DNA of 35,637 nucleotides from an uncultured Ruminococcus sp. (GCA_902761375.1 CACWKB010000008.1:1-35637), one strand, 5' to 3'; positions 24,586 to 32,920 are shown, numbered from the stretch's first letter. The notes: generated from the sequence alone by a model not told the origin. Translations and numbers: made by a program.

Positions 24586-27500
24586 TCACACCTCTACCGA
24601 GCCCTCGAATACGGTCTCGGCGTTGCCGGTCATGTAGACGGTCTCGTCGGTGTAGTTGATGATCAGGTCGCCGCCGATCAGCTTGATCTTGATGTCCTCA
24701 CCCTTGGAGCAGAAGCCGTTCTCGCAGGCGGCTACCGCTACCGCGCAGGCTCCGGTGCCGCAAGCCCATGTCTCGCCCGAGCCGCGCTCCCAGACGCGCA
24801 TCTTGACGGTGTGGTCGTTGAGCACGGTCACGAACTCGGTGTTGACTCTCTCGGGGAAGAGCGGATCGTACTCGAACAGCGGACCGATAGTCTCGATGTC
24901 GAGGTTGTCGATGTCGCCGTCCACGAACACGACGCAGTGCGGATTGCCCATGGATACGCAAGTGATGTCGTAGTCCCTGCCTCCGATGCTGACGGTGCGG
25001 CTTACAACCTTGTCGCCGTCGAGCGCAACGGGGATCTCGGTGGGATCGAGGATCGCCTTGCCCATATCTACGCGCAGGCGGGTAACCTCGCCGTCCGCGG
25101 TGTAGGCGCGCAGTCTCTTGATGCCGCTGAGGGTCTCGACGGTGATCTCCTTTTTCTCGCTGTAGTCCACCATGCCGTGGTCATAGAGGAACTTGCCTAC
25201 GCAGCGGATGCCGTTGCCGCACATCTTGCCCTCGCTGCCGTCGCGGTTGTACATCTTCATCTTCGCGTCGGCTACGTTGGACGGGCAGACGAGGATAACG
25301 CCGTCGCCGCCGATACCGAAGTGGCGGTCTGAAAGCCTGACCGCGAGCGCCTCGGGGTTGTTGATCTCCTGGTCAAAGGTGCTGAAATAGATATAGTCGT
25401 TGCCGATGCCCTGCATCTTGGTGAATTCAAGCTTGACCTTGGACTCGCGCATATGGTTGATGTTGACGAGCTCGGTGCTCTGCTGGGAGTAGCGGCTCTT
25501 GAGACAGTCGGCAAGCGCGTTTGCGGTGTCGAGCGAGGTCAGGCAGGGGATGTTGCGCTCGACGGTCTTGCGGCGGATCTTTACGGAATCGCGCGAGGGT
25601 ATCCTTCCCTTTGCAGAGGTCGAGATGACGTACTGGATCTTGCCGCTCTCGATCAGGGTCAGGGTGTTGTTGGTCTCGGACTCGTGGATCTTCTTCACGC
25701 TGACGGCGTCGATGCCGTACTTTCCGAGCACCTCGGCGGTTCCCTGGGTGGCGTAGAGCCTGAAGCCGAGGTCGTGGTACTTCTTGGCGATCTCGCCGAT
25801 CTCAGCCTTGTCGGAGTCGCGGACGGTGATGAACACGCCACCCTTCTTCTTCATCTTGTAGCCGGCGGCGATAAGACCCTTGTACAGTGCCTCCTCGAGG
25901 GTACCGGCGATGCCGAGCACCTCGCCCGTGGACTTCATCTCGGGACCGAGGTGGTTGTCGACGTTGATGAGCTTCTCAAAGCTGAACACAGGCACCTTGA
26001 CGGCGATGTAGGGGCTCTTTCTGTATAGACCGGTGCCGTAGCCCATGTCTCTGAGGCGCTCGCCGAGCATCGCTCTGGTGGCGAGGTCTACCATGGGGAC
26101 GCCGGTGACCTTGCTGATATACGGGATCGTACGCGAGGAACGGGGATTGACCTCGATGACGTACAGCTCGTTGTTGTAGATGAGGTACTGGATGTTGACC
26201 AGACCCTTGGTGCAGAGCTCGATGGCGAGGTTGCGGGAGCTCTCGATGATGATCTCGGTCATCTCGTCCGAGAGGTTCCACGCGGGATAGACCGCGATGG
26301 AGTCGCCAGAGTGGACACCGGCGCGCTCGATATGCTCCATTATGCCCGGGATAAGGATGTCCTCGCCGTCGCAGATGGCTTCTTCCTCGATCTCGGTACC
26401 CTGGAGATACTTGTCGATCAGGATCGGGTTCTCAATATTCTGTGCGAGAATTATAGCCATGTACTCGCGGACGTCGTCCTCGTTGAAGGCAATGATCATG
26501 TTCTGACCGCCGAGCACGTAGGACGGGCGCAGGAGCACGGGATAGCCGATGGTCTCGGCAACCTCAAGAGCCTCCTCGGTGGTCATCACGGTCACGCCGC
26601 GCGGACGCTTGATGTGATACTTCTCGAGCAGCTCGTCAAAGCGCTCTCTGTCCTCAGCCATGTCGATGGCGTCGTAGGAGGTGCCGAGGATGTTGACGTT
26701 GTTGTCGCTGAGGAACTTGGTCAGCTTGATGGCGGTCTGGCCGCCGAAGGCTACGACCACGCCGAAGGGCTTCTCGGTCTCGATGATGCCCATAACGTCC
26801 TCTGTGGTAAGAGGCTCGAAATAGAGTCTGTCGGCTGTGTCGAAGTCGGTGGAAACGGTCTCGGGGTTGTTGTTGACGATGACCACGTCAAAGCCCGCCT
26901 TTTTCAGCGCCCATACGCAGTGTACGGAGGCATAGTCGAACTCGATGCCCTGACCGATGCGGATGGGACCGGAGCCGAATACGATGACGGTCTTTTTGTC
27001 GCCGCGGCGGTTCTCGATGAACTGCTCCGCCTCGTTCTCATCGTCGAAGGTGGAGTAGAAATACGGGGTCTGCGCCTCAAATTCGGCGGCGCAGGTGTCA
27101 ACCATCTTGAACACGGGCAGACGCGGCTTGTCTATCTTTTTGCCGGACAGCTCCTCGATGGTCTTGTTGAGGAAACCGGTCTTCTTTGCGGTCAGGTAGA
27201 GCTCGTCGGTCAGCTCCTGCTCACGGAGCATACGGTCTACTGCGATGATGTTTTTGAGCTTATAGAGGAACCACTCGTCGATCATTGTGATCTTGTGGAT
27301 CTTCTCAACGGAAATACCGCGCTTTAGCGCCTCGTAGACGCAGAATATCCTTCTGTCGTCGCAGACGCTGAGGCGGTCGGTGAGCGAGGCGGTGCTGAGC
27401 GCCTCGAACTCCCTGTCGTCAAGGGTGTTGTGAGATATCTCTGCGCCGCGAACAGCCTTCATGATCGCCTGCTCAAAGGTCGGAGCGATAGCCATGACCT

Positions 27501-28641
27501 CGCCGGTGGCCTTCATCTGGGTGCCGAGGGTGCGCTTTGCGTATACGAATTTATCGAACGGCCACTTGGGGAACTTCACGACGACGTAGTCGATCGCGGG
27601 CTCAAAGCAGGCGTAGGTGGTGCCGGTAACGGCGTTCTTGATCTCGCTGAGGGTGAAGCCGATGGCGATCTTGGCGGCGACCTTGGCTATGGGATAGCCC
27701 GTAGCCTTTGACGCGAGCGCCGAGGAACGCGAAACTCGGGGATTGACCTCGATGACCGCGTAGTTGAAGGTCTCGGGGTCGAGCGCGAACTGGACGTTGC
27801 AGCCGCCCTCTACCTTCAGCGCGGAGATGATCTGCAGCGCGGCGGTGCGCAGCATCTGATATTCCTTGTCGGCGAGGGTGACGGTGGGCGCGATTACGAT
27901 GGAGTCGCCCGTGTGTACGCCGACGGGGTCGAAGTTCTCCATGGAGCAGATCGTGATGACGTTGCCCACGCTGTCGCGCATGACCTCAAACTCGATCTCC
28001 TTCCAGCCGGAGACGCATTTTTCTACAAGTACCTGAGTAATCGGCGAGAGCTCGAGTCCGTTGGAGGCGATCTCGCGCAGCTCCTCCTCGTTCTCGACGA
28101 TTCCGCCGCCGGTTCCGCCGAGGGTGAAGGCGGGACGGATGATCACGGGGTAGCCGATCTCCTCGGCAAAGGCGACCGCCGACTCGACGTCGGTGACTAC
28201 GGTCGAGGGAATGACGGGCTGGTTGATCTCCATCATGGTGTCCTTGAAGAGCTGTCTGTCCTCTGCGCGGTCAATGGTCTCGGGCTTTGCGCCGAGAAGC
28301 TGAACGCCGTGCTTTGCGAGGAAGCCCTCCTTGGCGAGCTGCATCGAGAGGGTCAGACCGGTCTGACCGCCGAGGGTCGAGAGCAGGCTGTCGGGCTTCT
28401 CCTTCTTGATGATACGCTTCACGGTCTCGAGCGTGAGCGGCTCGATGTATATCCTGTCCGCCATGGCGTTGTCGGTCATGATAGTTGCGGGGTTGGAGTT
28501 TACGAGGATGACCTCGAGTCCCTCCTCCTTGAGGGCGCGGCACGCCTGGGTGCCGGCGTAGTCGAATTCGGCTGCCTGTCCGATGACGATGGGACCCGAG
28601 CCGATAACCATTACTCTTTTTATATCCTTTTTAAGCGGCAT
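24586..28641 (-). CDS. carB-dapF: Fused carbamoyl-phosphate synthase large subunit and diaminopimelate epimerase (CarB-DapF)
   Basis: A single frame of 1351 residues. Residues 1 to about 1063 are a complete CarB: two homologous ATP-grasp halves (first starting KKDIKRVMVIGSGPIVIGQ, second KKTVIVFGSGPIRIGQG near 550), and the C-terminal MGS-like allosteric domain (about 935-1063). With CarA it makes carbamoyl phosphate for pyrimidines and arginine. Residues about 1069-1351 are a complete DapF, which converts LL- to meso-diaminopimelate. Both catalytic Cys are present, C1141 in MCGNGIRC and C1294 in WACGTGA. Counting from V1069, which replaces the usual Met1, C1141 is position 73, as in E. coli DapF. 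The linker is only a few residues. No stop, frameshift or ribosome site is seen at the junction, although an in-frame ATG exists at 25452. carA is upstream, dapL downstream. Confidence 0.93.
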   Translation of the reverse strand: MPLKKDIKRVMVIGSGPIVIGQAAEFDYAGTQACRALKEEGLEVILVNSNPATIMTDNAMADRIYIEPLTLETVKRIIKKEKPDSLLSTLGGQTGLTLSMQLAKEGFLAKHGVQLLGAKPETIDRAEDRQLFKDTMMEINQPVIPSTVVTDVESAVAFAEEIGYPVIIRPAFTLGGTGGGIVENEEELREIASNGLELSPITQVLVEKCVSGWKEIEFEVMRDSVGNVITICSMENFDPVGVHTGDSIVIAPTVTLADKEYQMLRTAALQIISALKVEGGCNVQFALDPETFNYAVIEVNPRVSRSSALASKATGYPIAKVAAKIAIGFTLSEIKNAVTGTTYACFEPAIDYVVVKFPKWPFDKFVYAKRTLGTQMKATGEVMAIAPTFEQAIMKAVRGAEISHNTLDDREFEALSTASLTDRLSVCDDRRIFCVYEALKRGISVEKIHKITMIDEWFLYKLKNIIAVDRMLREQELTDELYLTAKKTGFLNKTIEELSGKKIDKPRLPVFKMVDTCAAEFEAQTPYFYSTFDDENEAEQFIENRRGDKKTVIVFGSGPIRIGQGIEFDYASVHCVWALKKAGFDVVIVNNNPETVSTDFDTADRLYFEPLTTEDVMGIIETEKPFGVVVAFGGQTAIKLTKFLSDNNVNILGTSYDAIDMAEDRERFDELLEKYHIKRPRGVTVMTTEEALEVAETIGYPVLLRPSYVLGGQNMIIAFNEDDVREYMAIILAQNIENPILIDKYLQGTEIEEEAICDGEDILIPGIMEHIERAGVHSGDSIAVYPAWNLSDEMTEIIIESSRNLAIELCTKGLVNIQYLIYNNELYVIEVNPRSSRTIPYISKVTGVPMVDLATRAMLGERLRDMGYGTGLYRKSPYIAVKVPVFSFEKLINVDNHLGPEMKSTGEVLGIAGTLEEALYKGLIAAGYKMKKKGGVFITVRDSDKAEIGEIAKKYHDLGFRLYATQGTAEVLGKYGIDAVSVKKIHESETNNTLTLIESGKIQYVISTSAKGRIPSRDSVKIRRKTVERNIPCLTSLDTANALADCLKSRYSQQSTELVNINHMRESKVKLEFTKMQGIGNDYIYFSTFDQEINNPEALAVRLSDRHFGIGGDGVILVCPSNVADAKMKMYNRDGSEGKMCGNGIRCVGKFLYDHGMVDYSEKKEITVETLSGIKRLRAYTADGEVTRLRVDMGKAILDPTEIPVALDGDKVVSRTVSIGGRDYDITCVSMGNPHCVVFVDGDIDNLDIETIGPLFEYDPLFPERVNTEFVTVLNDHTVKMRVWERGSGETWACGTGACAVAVAACENGFCSKGEDIKIKLIGGDLIINYTDETVYMTGNAETVFEGSVEV

Positions 28642-28664
28642 AGCTTTTACCTACCTTTATTATA

Positions 28665-28692
28665 AGAGTTGAGAGTTTAGAGCGGAGAGCTG
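28665..28692. repeat. Degenerate 7-bp repeat between carA and carB-dapF
   Basis: Four heptads: AGAGTTG, AGAGTTT, AGAGCGG, AGAGCTG, with AGAG constant. They fill the middle of the 80-bp carA-carB gap. Confidence 0.6.
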
Positions 28693-28708
28693 AATACCGG
28701 GTATTCTC
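28686..28708. other. Inverted repeat in the carA-carB gap
   Basis: GAATACC and GGTATTC are separated by a single base (28692-28698 and 28700-28706), and outer GAGA/TCTC bases extend the pairing with a small bulge. It overlaps the last heptad. It is too tight for a full stem; the loop would open by a few bases. No T-run follows. Confidence 0.4.
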
Positions 28709-28721
28709 TCCTGTAATTCAA

Positions 28722-29807
28722 TTATCCGTTCTTGCGGTCGTCCATCATCTTGATGAACCTGTCGAACAGGAAGGCGGTGTCCTGGGGACCTCCGCACGCC
28801 TCGGGGTGGAACTGAACGGAAAAGGCGGGCTTGTCGGTGTAATCTATGCCCTCGCAGGTGTTGTCGTTGCCGTTTACAAAGCTGACCTTCGCGTTATCGG
28901 GAAGAGATTCGGATACGACCGCGTAGCCGTGGTTTTGGGAGGTGATGAACACCTTGCCGGTCTCGAGGAATTTTGCGGGCTGGTTGGCTCCGCGGTGACC
29001 GTACTTGAGCTTGACGGTCTGAGCGCCCTGTGAAAGCGCGAGGAGCTGGTGTCCGAGGCAGATACCGAAGATCGGGACGCCGCTTTCAGCAAGCTTCCTG
29101 ATCTCCTCGATCACAGCGGTGTTTGCCGAGGGGTCTCCGGGGCCGTTCGAGAGCATGATGCCGTCGGGCTCCATGGCGAGGATCTCCTCGGCGGTGGTGT
29201 GAGCCGGAACCACGATGATGTCGCAGCCGCGGCTGTTGAGCACTCTACCGATGTTGTGCTTCGCGCCGAAGTCCATGAGGACTACCTTGTGGGTGGCATT
29301 CTCGGGAGTGAAGCGCTCGATCTCGGGCGCGGTGGTGTTCTCGACCGAATCGACGATCTTGTATGACCTGATCTCCTCGAGCTCCTGCTCGCTGAGCTCA
29401 TCGGTGTACTTTATCTTGCAGTTGAGCACGCCGTATTCGCGCACTATACGGGTAAGGGCGCGGGTGTCGATGCCGTAAACGCCGGGTATGCCCTTACTTT
29501 TTAAAAAGGCGTCAATATCACCCTCACAACGGAAGTTGGACGGCGACTGACACCATTCTCTTACAATATATCCCTTAAGGGTTGGCTCGCCGCTCTCAAA
29601 ATCGGAGTGGATCACACCGTAGTTTCCGATAAGAGGGAACGTCTGAAGAACCACCTGACCGTAATAGCTGGGGTCGGTGAGTGTCTCAAGATAGCCTGTC
29701 ATCGCTGTGGTAAAAACAAGCTCTCCCGTGGATTCTTTTTCGGCGCCGAACGCCTTGCCCTTAAAAACGGTTCCGTTTTCAAGGATCAAATATGCCGCAC
29801 GACTCAT
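28722..29807 (-). CDS. carA: Carbamoyl-phosphate synthase small subunit (glutamine amidotransferase)
   Basis: The 361-residue subunit hydrolyses glutamine and channels ammonia to CarB. The N-terminal CarA-specific domain (about 1-150) is followed by a class I amidotransferase domain. The nucleophile is C250 in FGICLGHQ, and the C-terminal FHPEACGGP supplies the catalytic His and Glu. AAAGGA precedes the ATG. It lies 80 bp upstream of the carB-dapF fusion and downstream of the ANTAR regulator with no terminator or clear promoter in between, which suggests read-through from the regulator gene. Confidence 0.96.
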   Translation of the reverse strand: MSRAAYLILENGTVFKGKAFGAEKESTGELVFTTAMTGYLETLTDPSYYGQVVLQTFPLIGNYGVIHSDFESGEPTLKGYIVREWCQSPSNFRCEGDIDAFLKSKGIPGVYGIDTRALTRIVREYGVLNCKIKYTDELSEQELEEIRSYKIVDSVENTTAPEIERFTPENATHKVVLMDFGAKHNIGRVLNSRGCDIIVVPAHTTAEEILAMEPDGIMLSNGPGDPSANTAVIEEIRKLAESGVPIFGICLGHQLLALSQGAQTVKLKYGHRGANQPAKFLETGKVFITSQNHGYAVVSESLPDNAKVSFVNGNDNTCEGIDYTDKPAFSVQFHPEACGGPQDTAFLFDRFIKMMDDRKNG

Positions 29808-29833
29808 GCAATATCAATCCTTTCATTTGTTTT

Positions 29834-29875
29834 AGAAGCGAGAAGTGAGAAGCGAGAAGTTAGAAGTGAGATGTG
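29834..29875. repeat. 7-bp tandem repeat AGAAGYG upstream of carA
   Basis: Six heptads in a row: AGAAGCG, AGAAGTG, AGAAGCG, AGAAGTT, AGAAGTG, AGATGTG. They lie in the leader between the ANTAR gene and carA. Confidence 0.8.
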
Positions 29876-29907
29876 GAAAACAGAAAAGATTAATTTCAAA
29901 AGCTGAC

Positions 29908-29942
29908 CACTAATCACTAATCACTAACCACTAATCACTAAT
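29908..29942. repeat. 7-bp tandem repeat CACTAAT downstream of the ANTAR gene
   Basis: Five heptads: CACTAAT, CACTAAT, CACTAAC, CACTAAT, CACTAAT. The last unit overlaps the stop codon of the ANTAR gene, so the array starts exactly at the gene end (minus sense). Confidence 0.8.
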
Positions 29943-30537
29943 TCTCATAGGTTTGGATCACCTGCACCGCGACCTGAGCCTTGCTGATCCTCAGATCCAT
30001 CGCCTGCTTCTCAATGTAGCGGTGCGCCTGGGACTCGCTCATGTTGAGGCAGGACACAAGCAGCAGCTTGGCGCGGTCGATCAGCCGCAGGTCGTCTACC
30101 ATGTGCTTCAAGCGCTCGTTCTCGCGCTCGACGCGGAGCATACGCGACCGGAAGCAGTCGGCAAACTGCAGGTAGTGATGAAAGAGGTGCTTGTTGATGG
30201 GCTTCGCAATGACCAGCACGCCGTGCTGAGTCAGCAGGTCGCTGACCTCGTCGGCGTTCTTCTGCGGCACGATGATCACCACGCTCGCTCGGGTGGTCTG
30301 AGCAAAGTGGATCGAAAGCGAAATGCCGTTCTCATCGGGCAGGGGGGCGTTTATGCAGATCACGTCGAAGCCGTCGTCCGAAGCCTTCTCCTCTGCGGAA
30401 TACGAGGCGAAAACAGGCGTGATCTCATCATAGCCCTCGCTTGTGAGCAGCTCGGACAGAGAACGCGCACTTTGCTCGGAATTGGTTACCAGCAACGCTT
30501 TTTTCAAACTGTCATCACCGCCCTCTTTCTTCAACAT
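29938..30537 (-). CDS. ANTAR-domain antitermination regulator with degenerate receiver domain
   Basis: The 199-residue protein has a CheY-like receiver (about 12-125) and a C-terminal ANTAR domain (about 140-195; the RLKHMVDDLRLIDRAKLLL helix and the MSESQAHRYIEKQAMDLR motif). ANTAR proteins bind paired RNA hairpins and prevent transcription termination. The receiver keeps the KP switch motif (VIAKPI), but the phospho-acceptor position in FDVICINAPLP is Asn, so classic phosphorylation is unlikely. The ATG at 30537 has no ribosome site. A TTG at 30507 (LKKALLVTN), with GGCGGTGATG upstream, fits the receiver start better. It is downstream of glnN and upstream of carA, a nitrogen-related setting. 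Confidence 0.9.
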   Translation of the reverse strand: MLKKEGGDDSLKKALLVTNSEQSARSLSELLTSEGYDEITPVFASYSAEEKASDDGFDVICINAPLPDENGISLSIHFAQTTRASVVIIVPQKNADEVSDLLTQHGVLVIAKPINKHLFHHYLQFADCFRSRMLRVERENERLKHMVDDLRLIDRAKLLLVSCLNMSESQAHRYIEKQAMDLRISKAQVAVQVIQTYEN

Positions 30538-30608
30538 ACTATTTTACAAGATTAGGGGCGATTTTATTTTACATAAAGGAAAAATAAAGACATTTTTAGC
30601 AGTTCAAT

Positions 30609-30654
30609 AAATGCCACTAAATCGTGAGAGTTCAAAATAGGATTTTAGGCATTT
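30609..30654. other. Imperfect inverted repeat upstream of the ANTAR gene
   Basis: AAATGCC...AAATC (30609-30623) pairs with GATTT...GGCATTT (30641-30654) around a 17-base loop with a small internal loop. The 180-base region between the glnN terminator and the ANTAR gene otherwise shows only AT-rich sequence with several TAAAAT-like -10 elements and no convincing -35. Confidence 0.4.
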
Positions 30655-30715
30655 TCACTAAGCGCCAAATGTACCCCCTGTGCAGAGTGGGATTAAATGT
30701 TTGTTATTTGCATTT

Positions 30716-30739
30716 AAAAAGCCCCGGGCGGGGCTTTTT
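30716..30739 (-). terminator. Terminator of glnN
   Basis: A 10-bp stem (AAAAAGCCCC / GGGGCTTTTT) with a 4-base loop, starting one base after the glnN stop codon and ending in TTTTT on the minus strand. Confidence 0.92.
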
Positions 30740-30740
30740 A

Positions 30741-32831
30741 TTATACTCCGAACAGCAGCTCGCTGTAGGAGGGATAAGGCCAGAAATCGGCGGCGGTCTC
30801 GGTCTCCATGCTGTCGCCTACGGCGCGCAGCTCCTGCATTATTGCAAAGACCGTATTGCGGAAATACCTCGCGTACTCGAGCCCGTCGGCGGAATACTCG
30901 CTCGCCTTGATGACAGCCTCCTCAAGCTCGGAGGTCTTTTTGACAAAGCAGACCAGCTTGTTCGAGAGGCTCATTATCAGCTCCTCCTCGACTGAGGTCG
31001 GGATAGCGGCGCTGAGCGCTTTCTTGGCGAGGGCGGTCTCGGTCAGCTCGCGCACAAAGGCGGTGACCGCGGGCGTGATGTTCTTCTTTGCCATGTCGAT
31101 CATGGTCAGAGCCTCGATGTTGAGCTGCTTGCAGTAGGTCTCCATCTCGATCTCATAGCGCGCGCGGAACTCGGCGGCGGTGCAGATGTTGTGCTTTACA
31201 AAGAGATCGACGTTCTTCTTGTCCATAAAGTGGGCGAAGGCGTCGGGCAGAGACTTGAGGTTGAGCAGACCGCGGCGCTTTGCCTCCTCGACCCACTCCT
31301 CGGCGTAGTTGTCGCCGTTGAAGATGATGTCCTTGTGCTCGGTAAACACGCGCTTCACAAGAGCTTTGACCGCCGAATCCATATCCTCGGCGCCCTCGAG
31401 CTCCTCGGAGAACTGGGACAGCTCCTCGGCTACCATGGTGTTGAGCATATAGTTAGGGCAGGCGATATTAAGCGACGAGCCGAGCGCGCGGAACTCGAAC
31501 TTGTTGCCCGTGAAGGCGAACGGCGAGGTGCGGTTGCGGTCGGAGGTGTCCTTGCGGAAATCGGGCAGGACGTCAACGCCCGTCTCGACCTTGAGCTTGC
31601 CGGGGCTCACGTAGTCGACGCCCTCGATGATGGCGTCCACAAGCGCGCCGAGGTCGTCGCCGAGGTACATCGAAATGATCGCAGGCGGAGCCTCGTGAGC
31701 GCCTAAGCGGTGGTCGTTGCCCGCGGAGGCAACGGTTATGCGCAGCAGATCCTGATACTCGTGGACAGCCTTGACGACAGCCGCGAGGAAGAGCTGGAAC
31801 TGCAGATTTGTCTCGGGGTGCTTGCCGGGCTTGAGCAGGTTCTCGCCCGTGTTGGCGGAAAGCGACCAGTTGTTGTGCTTGCCCGAGCCGTTGACGCCGG
31901 CAAAGGGCTTTTCGTGGAGCAGACAGACGAGTCCGTGCTTCTCCGCGATCTTCTTCATGATCTCCATCGTCAGCTCGTTGTGATCGGTGGCGATGTTGGA
32001 GGTTGAGAATATCGGAGCGAGCTCATGCTGAGAGGGCGCGACCTCGTTGTGCTTGGTCTTTGCAAGCACGCCGAGCTTCCAAAGCTCCTCGTCGAGCTCG
32101 CGCATAAATGCGGCTACCCTTGTCTTGATCGAGCCGAAATAGTGGTCGTCAAGCTCCTGTCCCTTGGGAGCCTTGGCTCCGAACAGGGTGCGTCCGGTGA
32201 GCTTGAGATCCTCGCGCCTATTGTACATCTCGCGGTCGATCAGGAAATACTCCTGCTCGGGTCCGACGGTGGTGACGACGCGGGTGATGTCAGTCCTGCC
32301 GATGAGGTGGAGCAGCTTGACGGCTTCATTACTTATGCGCTCCATCGAGCGGAGCAGAGGGGTCTTTTTGTCGAGCACCTCGCCGGTGTAGGAGCAGAAT
32401 GCGGTGGGGATATAAAGCGTGCCGTCGCGCACGAAGGCGGGAGATGTGGGATCCCAGGTGGTGTAGCCGCGCGCCTCAAAGGTCGCCCTGATTCCTCCCG
32501 AGGGGAAGGACGAGGCGTCGGGCTCGCCCTTGATGAGCTCCTTGCCCGAGAATTCCATGATCACGCCGTCGCCGTTGGGCTGGATGAAGCTGTCGTGCTT
32601 CTCGGCGGTAACGCCCGTCATGGGCTGGAACCAGTGGGTGTAGTGGGTGCAGCCCAGCTCGATAGCCCAGTCCTTCATGGCGTTCGCAACCACGTTGGCT
32701 ACGCTGAGGTCGATCGGCTCGCCGTCCTGAACGGTCTTTTTGAGCGCCTTGTAGGTGGATTTGGGCAGCCTCTCCTGCATTTTGCGGTCGTTGAAAACCA
32801 TGCTTCCGAACATCTCGGGTACCTTGGACAT
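30741..32831 (-). CDS. glnN: Glutamine synthetase type III
   Basis: The 696-residue enzyme makes glutamine from glutamate, ammonia and ATP. The size (about 700 rather than 450 residues) and motifs are GSIII: an N-terminal extension with VPEMFGSMVF, GPEQEYFLID near residue 190 for metal binding, KHNEVAPSQHE, the NGSGKHNNWSLS ATP/metal segment near 320, and RTSPFAFTGNKFEFRA. AGGAG lies 9 bases before the ATG. The gene has a consensus promoter and a leader with an intrinsic terminator that overlaps a possible ANTAR-binding hairpin, and its neighbour encodes an ANTAR protein. Its product, glutamine, is the CarA substrate. Confidence 0.96.
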   Translation of the reverse strand: MSKVPEMFGSMVFNDRKMQERLPKSTYKALKKTVQDGEPIDLSVANVVANAMKDWAIELGCTHYTHWFQPMTGVTAEKHDSFIQPNGDGVIMEFSGKELIKGEPDASSFPSGGIRATFEARGYTTWDPTSPAFVRDGTLYIPTAFCSYTGEVLDKKTPLLRSMERISNEAVKLLHLIGRTDITRVVTTVGPEQEYFLIDREMYNRREDLKLTGRTLFGAKAPKGQELDDHYFGSIKTRVAAFMRELDEELWKLGVLAKTKHNEVAPSQHELAPIFSTSNIATDHNELTMEIMKKIAEKHGLVCLLHEKPFAGVNGSGKHNNWSLSANTGENLLKPGKHPETNLQFQLFLAAVVKAVHEYQDLLRITVASAGNDHRLGAHEAPPAIISMYLGDDLGALVDAIIEGVDYVSPGKLKVETGVDVLPDFRKDTSDRNRTSPFAFTGNKFEFRALGSSLNIACPNYMLNTMVAEELSQFSEELEGAEDMDSAVKALVKRVFTEHKDIIFNGDNYAEEWVEEAKRRGLLNLKSLPDAFAHFMDKKNVDLFVKHNICTAAEFRARYEIEMETYCKQLNIEALTMIDMAKKNITPAVTAFVRELTETALAKKALSAAIPTSVEEELIMSLSNKLVCFVKKTSELEEAVIKASEYSADGLEYARYFRNTVFAIMQELRAVGDSMETETAADFWPYPSYSELLFGV

Positions 32832-32862
32832 AAAATCTCTCTCCTGTTGAAAATTTTTGTGA

Positions 32863-32908
32863 GGATAAAAAATGAGCGCCGCAGGTTAGACCTACAGCGC
32901 CCTTGCTG
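32863..32908 (-). promoter_or_regulatory. Leader attenuator of glnN: terminator overlapped by an ANTAR-type hexaloop hairpin
   Basis: In the glnN leader, an 11-bp stem with two G-U pairs (GCGCTGTAGGT, 32890-32900, with ACCTGCGGCGC, 32876-32886; loop CTA) is followed by TCATTTTTT, an intrinsic terminator about 40 bases before the ATG. Overlapping its 5' arm is a CAGC/GCTG hairpin (32895-32908) with the six-base loop AAGGGC, having A at loop position 1 and G at position 4, as in ANTAR-recognised loops. The two structures share the bases GCGCTG and exclude each other. A second hexaloop hairpin, normally part of the motif, was not found. Confidence 0.6.
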
Positions 32909-32920
32909 TTCATTACTGAC

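Noticed and set aside
26311..27327. Long plus-strand open frame of 338 codons inside carB
   Set aside because: It is fully antisense to the conserved CarB sequence, resembles no family and is produced by GC-rich codon structure.
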